From Gammaproteobacteria bacterium (lineage in GTDB: Bacteria; Pseudomonadota; Gammaproteobacteria; Arenicellales; JAANXG01), in assembly GCA_018263405.1 (NCBI GenBank), contig JAANXG010000147.1, positions 1 through 30,036 of the forward strand: a stretch of DNA of 30,036 nucleotides, written 5' to 3'. Under the pieces are notes generated by a model. It saw only the letters and a program-made list of their open reading frames with translations. It did not search any database and was not told where the DNA came from. The position numbers and the translations under genes are program-made. Numbering within the stretch: the stretch's first letter is position 1; each line of letters begins with the position of its first letter. Positions 8,123 through 16,268 of the stretch are shown piece after piece.

Positions 8123-8299
8123 ATGAACAATCATAAAGGATCGATCATAAGGTTATTCGGGGTCGTTTTTCTTTTCGTCGGCATATTGGACAGTATGTTG
8201 CTGTGGCGGGGGGGGTTGGTTGGCCACGGGTTTTATTTTATCCTGATTGCGACCGGGCTGCTTTTATATGCCATCGGCTCGATCGCGCGACAAAACTGA
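8123..8299 (+). CDS. 58-residue two-helix membrane protein
   Basis: ATG at 8123 with a clear AAGGAGAAAG ribosome binding site. The product has two predicted transmembrane helices (about residues 9-27 and 34-52) separated by a short WRGG loop and is basic at both ends. Its stop overlaps the start of the Usp/PCP gene (ATGA), pointing to coupled translation. A run of eight G at 8208-8215 codes for part of the loop. It is not a family I recognise; position suggests a small subunit or anchor for the neighbouring complex. Confidence 0.7.
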   Translation: MNNHKGSIIRLFGVVFLFVGILDSMLLWRGGLVGHGFYFILIATGLLLYAIGSIARQN

Positions 8300-10524
8300 T
8301 GACAGCCCAATCAACCGTTTCCGTTACTACAGCCACTCAAACCGAGCTGTACCGCCGGGTGCTGATCGCGCTGGATTCTTCCGACTATGCCAATCAAGCG
8401 CTGGATATGGGAATCGCCCTGGCAAGGCTCACTCCGGACGCCAACATTATCGGCGTCCATGCCTATGCCGCCAAGCTGCACGACGTGCGTTTCAAGCAAA
8501 TGGAGGGCGGGTTGCCGGAGCAGTTTCGGGAGGAGCAGGAACTTGAACGGCAGCGGGATGTACACGATGATTTAATCACCCGCGGCCTTTCAATTATTAC
8601 CGATTCCTATCTGGATCAGGCTGAGCGCGGGTGCCTCGAGGCGGGCATCGATTTCAGGCGTCGTTCGCTGGAAGGAAAAAATTATCGTGCACTGGTCGAT
8701 GAAACCAACAGTGAAAACTATGATTTGCTGGTCATGGGTGCGCTGGGGCTGGGGGCGGTGGAAGGCAGCCGCGTTGGCACGGTCTGCCGGCGTGTCGCAC
8801 GCCGCTCGAATATCGACACCCTGGTGATAAAAGATCCGGTGCAGGCTATCGACAAAGGTCCGATCCTGGTCGCCGTCGACGGATCGGCAAAATCCTACGG
8901 CGGGTTGATTACGGCACTGAGGTTGGCCCGGGAATGGAATGTCGAGGTTCGGGTTGCGGCAGTGTTTGACCCGTATTTTCATTATGTCGCGTTCAATCGC
9001 ATCGCCGGAGTGTTGTCCGAGGAGGCCGGCAAGGTCTTTCGCTTTAAGGAGCAGGAGAAACTGCACGAGGAGATCATCGATTCCGGTCTGGCCAAGATTT
9101 ACCAAGGGCACCTGGATGTTGCGGGTTCCATTGCCGAGGACTATGACGTAAAAATAGAAAAGGTGCTGCTGGACGGAAAACCCCATGACGCCATACAGAA
9201 ATACGTAAAAAAAATAAAACCATCGCTGCTGGTAATGGGCAAGCTGGGCATCCATGCCGATCCGGACCTGGACATCGGCGGCAATACGGAGGCTTTGCTG
9301 TATAATGTGGATTGCGCGGCTTTGATCAGTCAGCGCGAGCATCGGCCGCGGATCGACGTGGTGGCCGATGCTTCTACATCCTGGACGCGGGAGGCCGAGC
9401 AGCGCATGCAAAAGGTACCGTCTTTCGTGCGAAATATGGCGAAGATGGCGATCTTGCGTTACGCCCAGGAACGCGGGCACACGGTCATTACGGAACGTAT
9501 CGTGGAACAGGCCACCGCTCAGCTTATGCCGGGACACGCGGAACAAGCCATGCAAGAGATCGTTGCAGCGCACGACGCCGAACAATTGACACCGAAAGTT
9601 AGTGACCGGGTATTGTCCTGGTCGGGCAAAGCTGCGGAGTTGCTGAATGCAATCGAGGATGCGGCGCTGCGCGACAATATACAACGCCGGGCGGAGAAGA
9701 AGGCGTTAACCGAAAAATCGAATAGGGTCGATGCCGATCACGTGAGACCGTTCCTCGCCGAATCTACTCTCGACGACATTCAACAGCCGGATGCCGGTGA
9801 CACGCAGCTCCCGGCCGCCGATTTACACTGGCAAGCCGCTGCATTGGCCCGCCTGATGCGTGTGCCCGAAGGGTTCATGCGTGACGCATCGCGAGAGCGC
9901 ATCGAGCACCACGCCCGCGGGCTGGGGGCCACCGAGGTCACCCTGGAAACGGCGGAAGCAGGGCTGGCCGAAGCTCGCAAGTCCATGGAATTGCAGATGG
10001 GCGGGCGGACGAGCGCGCTCGAGCGTGATGAATCCAAAGAAAATACCGAAACTCAACCAGAGGGCGGGGAAAAGGCGTGTCCGTTCGCCGATCTGGTTAA
10101 CCCACAACCGGACCAAGGGGCGCAAGCCCGGGACCCGGCGTGGACGCCCGAAGCCCGCGATGCGCTGGTGCGTGTCCCGGTGGGCTTCTGCCGTGACATG
10201 ACAATCCAGGCCGCCAATACGATCGCCGGCCAATCGGGGCGTACCGAGATCGACGAGGCCTTTTTGGAGCAGGTCATGGACACTTTTAAGGCCGGCTCCG
10301 AGGCCGGCGGTGAGACCATGGACTGGGACATCGATGCCCGTACGCGGATCGATCGAGCCCCCGAAATGGTGCGCGGGATGTTGATCAAGGAGATCGAGGG
10401 CTGGACTCGGCGTAACGGCCGTGAACGGGTAACCACCGACGCGGTGGACGCGGTAAAGATACAGTGGCAGGAACGCGGTGTGTTTCATCTGGACCCGGAC
10501 GATCCGAGAAGCGGCGGCGCTTAG
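8299..10524 (+). CDS. Tandem UspA protein with five PCP-reductase-like repeats
   Basis: A 741-residue soluble protein. Residues about 18-175 and 185-335 are two universal-stress-protein domains; the first keeps the nucleotide-binding G-2x-G-9x-G-T pattern (in GALGLGAVEGSRVGT), and the second has a close variant. The C-terminal half holds five copies, some degenerate, of the small helical domain found at the C-terminus of light-independent protochlorophyllide reductase subunit B (PCP_red). They begin at Trp or equivalent residues 362, 441, 511, 615 and 676, with the core pattern Trp-x-x-x-Ala-x4-x-x-x-Pro-x-x-x-Arg; copy 2 is the most degenerate. The start overlaps the upstream gene by 4 bases. 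The next gene carries four more copies, so the two proteins probably act together, for example in binding or modifying a tetrapyrrole. No enzymatic activity can be shown from sequence. Confidence 0.8.
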   Translation: MTAQSTVSVTTATQTELYRRVLIALDSSDYANQALDMGIALARLTPDANIIGVHAYAAKLHDVRFKQMEGGLPEQFREEQELERQRDVHDDLITRGLSIITDSYLDQAERGCLEAGIDFRRRSLEGKNYRALVDETNSENYDLLVMGALGLGAVEGSRVGTVCRRVARRSNIDTLVIKDPVQAIDKGPILVAVDGSAKSYGGLITALRLAREWNVEVRVAAVFDPYFHYVAFNRIAGVLSEEAGKVFRFKEQEKLHEEIIDSGLAKIYQGHLDVAGSIAEDYDVKIEKVLLDGKPHDAIQKYVKKIKPSLLVMGKLGIHADPDLDIGGNTEALLYNVDCAALISQREHRPRIDVVADASTSWTREAEQRMQKVPSFVRNMAKMAILRYAQERGHTVITERIVEQATAQLMPGHAEQAMQEIVAAHDAEQLTPKVSDRVLSWSGKAAELLNAIEDAALRDNIQRRAEKKALTEKSNRVDADHVRPFLAESTLDDIQQPDAGDTQLPAADLHWQAAALARLMRVPEGFMRDASRERIEHHARGLGATEVTLETAEAGLAEARKSMELQMGGRTSALERDESKENTETQPEGGEKACPFADLVNPQPDQGAQARDPAWTPEARDALVRVPVGFCRDMTIQAANTIAGQSGRTEIDEAFLEQVMDTFKAGSEAGGETMDWDIDARTRIDRAPEMVRGMLIKEIEGWTRRNGRERVTTDAVDAVKIQWQERGVFHLDPDDPRSGGA

Positions 10525-10535
10525 CCTTAAACAGG

Positions 10536-12560
10536 ATGAACGATCTTTACCTACTCGCGGTTAACCTGACCCGTCGCTGTAACCTGGTGTGCGCACATTG
10601 CTACATGGATGCCGGTACCCGGGAACAAGGTGGAAAAGACGAGCTGACAACGCTAGAGACGCAGGACCTGCTGGATCAAGTAGCAAGCCGCGGTGACGAG
10701 ACCATGGTGGTGTTGACCGGCGGTGAACCCCTGATGCGGCGCGACCTGGAAGCATTGGTGGCTCACGGCAACGCCAAGGGACTGTCCATGGTGGTCGGCA
10801 GCAACGGAGTCATGCTGACGGAGGAGCGGGTTAAGTCGCTCAAAGCGGCCGGGGCGATGGGACTGGGCATCAGCCTGGACTCGCTGGACCCGGACCGTCA
10901 CGACCGGTTTCGAGGCTGTCCCGGCAGTTGGGAAAAAACCCTGGCCGGGATGGATGCATGCCGGCACCACGAACTCCCGTTTCAAGTACATTTCTCCGTC
11001 ACCAACGACAATGCCGGGGAAATAGCTTCCATGATCCAATTCGCCCGAGACGTCGGCGCGCGGGTGTTGAACGTATTCTTTCTGATATGCACGGGACGCG
11101 GCGAGTCGATGTCGGATATCGCTCCCGAGCGCTATGAGCAGGTCTTACAAGAATTGGTCATGGCGCAGGAACAGAGTACCGATCTGATAATCCGTGCCCG
11201 CTGTGCACCTCATTTCAAGCGCGTGGCCTATCAGCGCAACCCGGCATCTCCTTTGACCCGTGCCGAGGGGTATGAGGGCGGCGGCTGCCTGGCCGGAATC
11301 CACTATTGCCGGGTGACGCCGGAAGGCGGAATAACTGCCTGCCCCTATCTGCCGGAAGAGCAAGGCAGTATACGAACGCGGCCTTTCTGGGATATCTGGA
11401 ATCAGTCTCCGGTGTTCGCACAATTACGCGACCCTGAGCTCGGGGGGAAATGTGGTGAATGCGAGTTTCGGGTATTGTGCGGCGGTTGCCGTGCGCGGCC
11501 CAAAGCCCTGGGCGGTGGTCTGATGGACGCGGATCCCTGGTGCGTCTATGAGCCCGGCGGCGGGGCCGAGATACAACCGCTGGCGGCACTGCAATCCGAG
11601 ATCGAATGGTTGCCCGAAGCGGAACAGCGCCTGAGCCGGGTGCCGGCTTTTCTGCGCAAGATGGTCAAAAAGCGCGCCGAGGATCATGCGCGCGAACAAG
11701 GACAGAACGTAGTGACACCGGAGCACTTGAGCACCCTGGCCGCACGCCGGTTTCCCGGCGCGAGCGGCGGACCGGTCAGGTCGGGGAAGGACGCGCCGCC
11801 TATCGTATGGACCCAAGGGGCGGCGGGTTATTTGGAGGAAATCCCCGCTTTCATGCGCGACGGCGTCAAGGAGGTGGCGGAAAGCGTGGCCCGCGAGGAA
11901 GGACATTTGGAAGTAAATATGAAACTGATCGGAAGGCTGGAAGAGGACGACACGGGCGAACGCAAGCGATCGTGGGATCCCGAGGCGGAAAGGGCGCTGG
12001 AGCAAGCCCTGGCGGACCGGCCGCCCCAGGTACGGATGTTCGTGTTGCCCACCATGGAGGCCGCCGCCGAGCGTGAGGCCAAGCGCCGTAAATCGGCCAC
12101 AGTGTCGGTGGAGGACGTGCAGTGCGTGGTCGATACGCAAAGCGCCGGAGTGGAGTGGGACCCACAGACTCTACGCCGGGTGGAGTCGGCCCCGGAGTTT
12201 ATTCGCGCCGGCATCAAGAAAGCCGCCGAGTTCAACGCCCGCCGCGAGGGATTGGCCGTGATCACAGACGATGATCTGACCCGCTTTCGCAATCGGGCGA
12301 TGATGCGGGCGGTGCGCCGAATGAAAGGTTTCGGTATGCGGGAATTGAGCTTCGATGCTTTTGAAATAGCGCGCGAACGCGTGCCTAGATTGAAAGACAA
12401 TGCCCAGGCGGCGCGGCGATTCTCCAATATAAAGAGCTACGTCTCGGAACACCAGCAACCCGGAGATGGCGGGCTGGGTTTAATGGATAGAGAGTTCATT
12501 GACAAGATGAAGGCAGAATTAAAAGCAAACAAACCCAAGAAAAAGCGTGGCAGTGTGTGA
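10536..12560 (+). CDS. NirJ/AhbD-like radical SAM/SPASM protein with four PCP-reductase-like repeats
   Basis: A 674-residue protein. Residues 1-345 are a radical SAM enzyme of the heme-d1/heme biosynthesis type: cluster cysteines C15, C19 and C22 in CNLVCAHC, a GGEP motif, and a C-terminal SPASM region with the typical CGxCxxRxxCGGCRAR pattern followed by DPWC. NirJ and AhbD use this chemistry on iron-porphyrin propionate side chains. Residues 358 onward hold four PCP_red-like repeats starting at Trp 358, 425, 480 and 541; copy 3 is the most divergent. The protein ends in a Lys-rich tail. It lies 11 bases after the Usp/PCP gene and 42 bases before a protoporphyrinogen oxidase-like gene. A tetrapyrrole substrate is a reasonable inference; modification of a peptide, as in PqqE-type SPASM proteins, is the alternative. 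Confidence 0.82.
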   Translation: MNDLYLLAVNLTRRCNLVCAHCYMDAGTREQGGKDELTTLETQDLLDQVASRGDETMVVLTGGEPLMRRDLEALVAHGNAKGLSMVVGSNGVMLTEERVKSLKAAGAMGLGISLDSLDPDRHDRFRGCPGSWEKTLAGMDACRHHELPFQVHFSVTNDNAGEIASMIQFARDVGARVLNVFFLICTGRGESMSDIAPERYEQVLQELVMAQEQSTDLIIRARCAPHFKRVAYQRNPASPLTRAEGYEGGGCLAGIHYCRVTPEGGITACPYLPEEQGSIRTRPFWDIWNQSPVFAQLRDPELGGKCGECEFRVLCGGCRARPKALGGGLMDADPWCVYEPGGGAEIQPLAALQSEIEWLPEAEQRLSRVPAFLRKMVKKRAEDHAREQGQNVVTPEHLSTLAARRFPGASGGPVRSGKDAPPIVWTQGAAGYLEEIPAFMRDGVKEVAESVAREEGHLEVNMKLIGRLEEDDTGERKRSWDPEAERALEQALADRPPQVRMFVLPTMEAAAEREAKRRKSATVSVEDVQCVVDTQSAGVEWDPQTLRRVESAPEFIRAGIKKAAEFNARREGLAVITDDDLTRFRNRAMMRAVRRMKGFGMRELSFDAFEIARERVPRLKDNAQAARRFSNIKSYVSEHQQPGDGGLGLMDREFIDKMKAELKANKPKKKRGSV

Positions 12561-12602
12561 ACTTCGCAACGAACACTTGGGGCAAATGTTTTTACGTGAC
12601 AC

Positions 12603-14033
12603 GTGTCTGACGCAGACATTCTAATCGTCGGCGCCGGTGTTTCGGGTCTGACTATCGGGTGGTTGCTCGCGAACGAGGGAGTCAGCGTTGAGGTTTGGGA
12701 ACAGGGCGACCGGCCGGGCGGGAAGATCCGAACCGGACGGCAGTCCGGGTATCTGCTGGAGGAATCCGCATCCATGGTGATGAACTATCGCCCGGAAGTG
12801 AATACATTTCTAGACACGACAGGAATGAATCGCCGCAAGTTCGAGCGCGCGCCGACCGAACACCGTTATTTGCTGAAAGACGGGGGCCTTGTAGAACTGC
12901 CGCTAAGCATCGGCGCGATGGCTAAATCTTCGGTATGGAGTGCCGGGGACAAGTTGCGCATGATGCGTGAGCCGTTTGCCGGACGAGGCGATCGGGACCG
13001 GGAAACGGTGAGTGAATTCGTCACACGAAGATTCGGACGGGGAATGCTGGAGCAGGCGATAGAACCCTTCGTCGCGGGGCCTTTGGCTTCCGATCCGGAT
13101 CGTGCCAACGCCGCGGCTACCCTGCCGCGATTGAGCGGGCTCGAAAGGCGGTATGGAAGTATTGCGCTGGGGATGTTGGCGCATAAATTTCTGCGCCGTC
13201 GCACCGCAACTGAAACGGAGGCCTTTTCATTCGAAGGGGGTATGACAAGTTTGGTTGAGTCGCTGGCGGATACTTCCGCTATTCGATTGCGGACTGGATA
13301 TAAAGCGACCGAATTGGCGCCCGTGAATGGGGGTTGGACAGCTATCGGTGTATCTTCCGGCACCCAATGCACGTTGCGGGTGCGCCACATAGTGTTGTGT
13401 ACCCCGGCATACACAGCCGCATCCCTGCTTTCTCCACTGGATGCGGAATTGGCAAATCTTCTGCGAGGGATCGACTATGCGCCGCTATCCGTGGTTCATA
13501 TGGGCTTCGCCGAAACCGCGGTTAACCACGCTCTGAACGGCACCGGTTTCCTGGTGCCGCGCCGGGAGAAATTAGCGTTGACGGGTTGTATGTGGAGTAG
13601 TCGACTTTTCCCGAGTCACGCACCCGACGGCAAGGTATTGCTGACCAACTATCTCGGCGGCGGGCGCCGGCCGGACGCGATTACCTGGGACGACGACCAA
13701 AGCGTTGCGGAGATTCTAAAGATTCTAAAACCGTTACTTGATATCGCAACGGATCCTGAAATGGTATCGATTACACGCCACTTGCATGGCCTGCCATTGT
13801 ACTACGGCGCTTATCCCGCTCGAATGCGGGCCGTGGATTCCCGGCTGCAGGACTTCCCCGGCTTGTCCCTGGAGGCCAACTACCGGGGAGGCATCTCAAT
13901 ACGCGATCGTATCGTGTGTGCCTACAAGACCGTCGAGCGTATCCTGCCCGGCCTAAATCGATCTTCAACAGAGCTTGAAAAAACACGAGTGCCCAGACAA
14001 AACGGGCTGATATCGGCATCGACCTCCGGTTGA
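12603..14033 (+). CDS. HemY-type protoporphyrinogen/coproporphyrinogen oxidase-like flavoprotein
   Basis: A 476-residue FAD-dependent amine-oxidase-fold protein. It has an N-terminal dinucleotide-binding motif (VGAGVSGL, residues about 9-16), the following Glu and RPGGKI segment typical of HemY, a central FEGGMTSLVE segment that matches the conserved FxGGM region of protoporphyrinogen oxidases, and a C-terminal NYRGGISIRD segment that matches the FAD-binding end of the family. Length is normal for the family. It starts with GTG. HemY oxidises protoporphyrinogen IX or coproporphyrinogen III, the late step before iron insertion. Its place directly after the NirJ-like gene suggests either the cell's main oxidase or a dedicated one for a special heme; the sequence cannot tell which. 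It is the last gene of the plus-strand cluster. Confidence 0.8.
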   Translation: MSDADILIVGAGVSGLTIGWLLANEGVSVEVWEQGDRPGGKIRTGRQSGYLLEESASMVMNYRPEVNTFLDTTGMNRRKFERAPTEHRYLLKDGGLVELPLSIGAMAKSSVWSAGDKLRMMREPFAGRGDRDRETVSEFVTRRFGRGMLEQAIEPFVAGPLASDPDRANAAATLPRLSGLERRYGSIALGMLAHKFLRRRTATETEAFSFEGGMTSLVESLADTSAIRLRTGYKATELAPVNGGWTAIGVSSGTQCTLRVRHIVLCTPAYTAASLLSPLDAELANLLRGIDYAPLSVVHMGFAETAVNHALNGTGFLVPRREKLALTGCMWSSRLFPSHAPDGKVLLTNYLGGGRRPDAITWDDDQSVAEILKILKPLLDIATDPEMVSITRHLHGLPLYYGAYPARMRAVDSRLQDFPGLSLEANYRGGISIRDRIVCAYKTVERILPGLNRSSTELEKTRVPRQNGLISASTSG

Positions 14034-14136
14034 CCGTTGTGGGCAAGCGCGAACCACTCGATCCCCCACCTTTCCACCGAGGCTCCGACACTTTCAGCCG
14101 GTGCTTCACGAGCATACAGCCCCCGCCAGGTGCTTC

Positions 14137-15354
14137 CTATTTCTTGCCATTCATCAGATGCAAATATTGGATCATCGCACTTAAAGCGTGCTGCACGTAA
14201 TCAATCCGTACTTCAGTTGCGCGACGGTTAAACTTATCTGCATTTGGAGTACCTTGATCCATTTTGTCTATTGCTCGAGGAAATGCCCCGATGAATTCTC
14301 CTTCCCGTATTTGTGCCCGAAGCAAGAACGATATTCCGCGAGGTACAGCGGAATCAATACGCTTCCGTACCTCGTGATCGGGAGGGAGAAAAGAAAGAAT
14401 CGCTTGCAACCCCTCCAAACGTGTAGCCGTGGGAGTTGTTCTACCGCCTTCCGAGAAGCCACCGTCATACTCAGGTCGTTCAGGATTCTCGATTTGACTT
14501 TGAAGTATAGCGTCACAGATCTGGATTGCATGGTTTATTAGCAACTCCCTTGATACGGGCAGCTCATCGTTATTCTCAAGGGATAGTATCTTTTCGGTAG
14601 CCAAGAGAGCCCAATGGTCGGCCGGTATATTAGTTTTATTCTTACGGTTGCGAGCCAAATGCGCCAGAGTCTTGGCAGCCGTCTCGATCCATATGTGCGA
14701 GGCATCCTTTTCGTAAAGCATGAGTAATCCCAATGCGGCTTCACCCGGGTAATATAGTGATTGCCATTTATCCCAACGCCCTCCCATCGAAGGAATATAT
14801 TTGGAATAGAAACTCCCTTCTTCTTTCTGCATATAGGCTATGAAGCGGCCAAGTGCTTGAAGGTCGGAGAGTGGTGTGAATCCAGGGTGAATATTCTCTA
14901 AACTCAATAAAGCCACAAGACCGAGGCCGCTACCACCGAGTTTTGCCTGGAGTGGTTTGCCGCTTCGATTGACATCGGGTTCCGACCAGACGGCTAGCAT
15001 ATTATCCTTACCCGATATGGGATGTATGGACTCATCTCGGAGGTATCTGCCTGCTCGTTCTATGGCCGACCGCATGTTGTCATCGGGCTGTAACTGATAA
15101 TACATAGACATCGCGTATATGGTGCCGGCGTGTCGTAAGATGTTATATCTGTCCTTCACCTCAATAGTGGGATCCATATTGATGCGATACTCGAACATTC
15201 CATCTTCTTTAGAATGTTTCGCGAGATATCTTGCGGATCGGTTTGTCGCACTTTGAACCGCGTCAATCCGGGGAGATGCAGGATCTGCACATCCTGTGAA
15301 AAACACGCCCAGAATCAAGAGCCCAACGATGCCAAAGTTCGCTCTTCTCATCAT
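14137..15354 (-). CDS. Lipoprotein, probable alpha/alpha-toroid fold, function unknown
   Basis: A minus-strand gene for about 405 residues with a short signal peptide and lipobox (FFTGC). The body is rich in helices with repeated small-residue/aromatic patterns such as RHAGTIYAMS, GGSGLGLVALLS and YYPGEAALGLLML. Repeated helix pairs of this kind are seen in six-hairpin (alpha/alpha)6 barrels of epimerases, glycosidases and LanC-like proteins. I cannot place it in a named family. The start is uncertain: ATGs at 15354 and 15351 give a normal lipoprotein signal, while a GTG at 15408 overlaps the prmC stop by 4 bases and would add 18 residues before the signal sequence. It is probably expressed with prmC. 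The codon pattern is somewhat more AT-rich than its neighbours, hinting at a different origin. Confidence 0.7.
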   Translation of the reverse strand: MMRRANFGIVGLLILGVFFTGCADPASPRIDAVQSATNRSARYLAKHSKEDGMFEYRINMDPTIEVKDRYNILRHAGTIYAMSMYYQLQPDDNMRSAIERAGRYLRDESIHPISGKDNMLAVWSEPDVNRSGKPLQAKLGGSGLGLVALLSLENIHPGFTPLSDLQALGRFIAYMQKEEGSFYSKYIPSMGGRWDKWQSLYYPGEAALGLLMLYEKDASHIWIETAAKTLAHLARNRKNKTNIPADHWALLATEKILSLENNDELPVSRELLINHAIQICDAILQSQIENPERPEYDGGFSEGGRTTPTATRLEGLQAILSFLPPDHEVRKRIDSAVPRGISFLLRAQIREGEFIGAFPRAIDKMDQGTPNADKFNRRATEVRIDYVQHALSAMIQYLHLMNGKK

Positions 15355-15404
15355 TTGGAGACAGCGGTGTTCCGTACAGCGGAATCTATTTGTGCGGGCC
15401 GTGT

Positions 15405-16268
15405 TCACGCTTTGTCCGCTCGTCGTCCTTCCGTCACTCTTGGATGACCGGCATGGTCATCCAGCGTTGTGATCGATTTATATCCCGCCGCTTGGAACAG
15501 AACCTGGACGCTGGGTTTGTGGTCGAAGCCGTGTTCCACCAGCAGCCAGCCGCCCGGTTCGAGGTGTCCACCGGCGCCGTTGATGACTGTTTCCAGGGCA
15601 TCGAGCCCGCGCTCTCCGGAAAACAACGCGTCCCGGGGTTCATGGCTGAGTGTGGCCTCGTAGTACGAGTGCGGGACGTAGGGTGGATTGCAGACGATCA
15701 CCGAGAATCGGTTTTGTTCGAGCGGTCCGTACCAGTTCCCCTGTTGGAAGTCGATATTGCGAAGTCCGAGCCTGCCCTTGTTCTGTTCGGCGATTTTCAG
15801 CGTGGGCCATGAACAGTCGGTGGCCGTGACCTTGCACAAAGGGCGTTCGGCGGCGATAGCGAGGCCGATGGCGCCGCTACCGGTTCCAAGGTCCAGGATG
15901 TGCAGGGGCTCGGAGAGGGGGATCTTTCCCAGGGCGCGCTCCACCAGTAGTTCGGTTTCGGGCCGGGGCACCAGCACATCCCGTGTGACGGCCAGTTCCA
16001 TTGTCCAGAATGCCTTGCGGCCGGTGATATAGGCAAGCGGTTTGCTCCGGGCTCTGCGCTCGATCCATTGGTAATACCGCGTAACGTGCGCCGCGTCCAC
16101 GCTTTCGGTGCCGTGAGCGATCAGCCAGGCATGATCTTTCTTTAATAATGTTTGCAGCAGAATACGTGCGTCCACGTCCGGCGCGTCGCTGGCATCTCCG
16201 ATCGTCCGGGTCCCTGACTGAAGCAGGCCGGTGATGGTATGCGGAACTTTTTCAGCCGGTCGATTCAT
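15405..16268 (-). CDS. prmC: Release factor glutamine methyltransferase
   Basis: 287 residues. PrmC N5-methylates the Gln of the GGQ motif in release factors RF1 and RF2. The SAM-binding motif ILDLGTGSGAIGLA and the catalytic NPPY motif (in VCNPPYVPHS) are both present, preceded by the family's PRPETELLVE segment. The start at 16268 overlaps the prfA stop by 4 bases (ATGA), matching the usual prfA-prmC coupling. A much longer open frame extends upstream inside prfA but has no homologous content. The enzyme's substrate is the product of the gene just upstream. Confidence 0.95.
   Translation of the reverse strand: MNRPAEKVPHTITGLLQSGTRTIGDASDAPDVDARILLQTLLKKDHAWLIAHGTESVDAAHVTRYYQWIERRARSKPLAYITGRKAFWTMELAVTRDVLVPRPETELLVERALGKIPLSEPLHILDLGTGSGAIGLAIAAERPLCKVTATDCSWPTLKIAEQNKGRLGLRNIDFQQGNWYGPLEQNRFSVIVCNPPYVPHSYYEATLSHEPRDALFSGERGLDALETVINGAGGHLEPGGWLLVEHGFDHKPSVQVLFQAAGYKSITTLDDHAGHPRVTEGRRADKA

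Noticed and set aside
8590..9684. 364-residue minus-strand open frame
   Set aside because: It is antisense to the Usp/PCP gene, which has clear domains; the frame is a by-product of GC-rich codon use.
11424..12427. Long minus-strand frames opposite the radical SAM repeats
   Set aside because: They are antisense to well-supported PCP_red-like repeats and show no family features.
14034..14136. Bidirectional terminator between the convergent HemY-like and lipoprotein genes
   Set aside because: No stable hairpin with a T run is visible in the 103-base gap.
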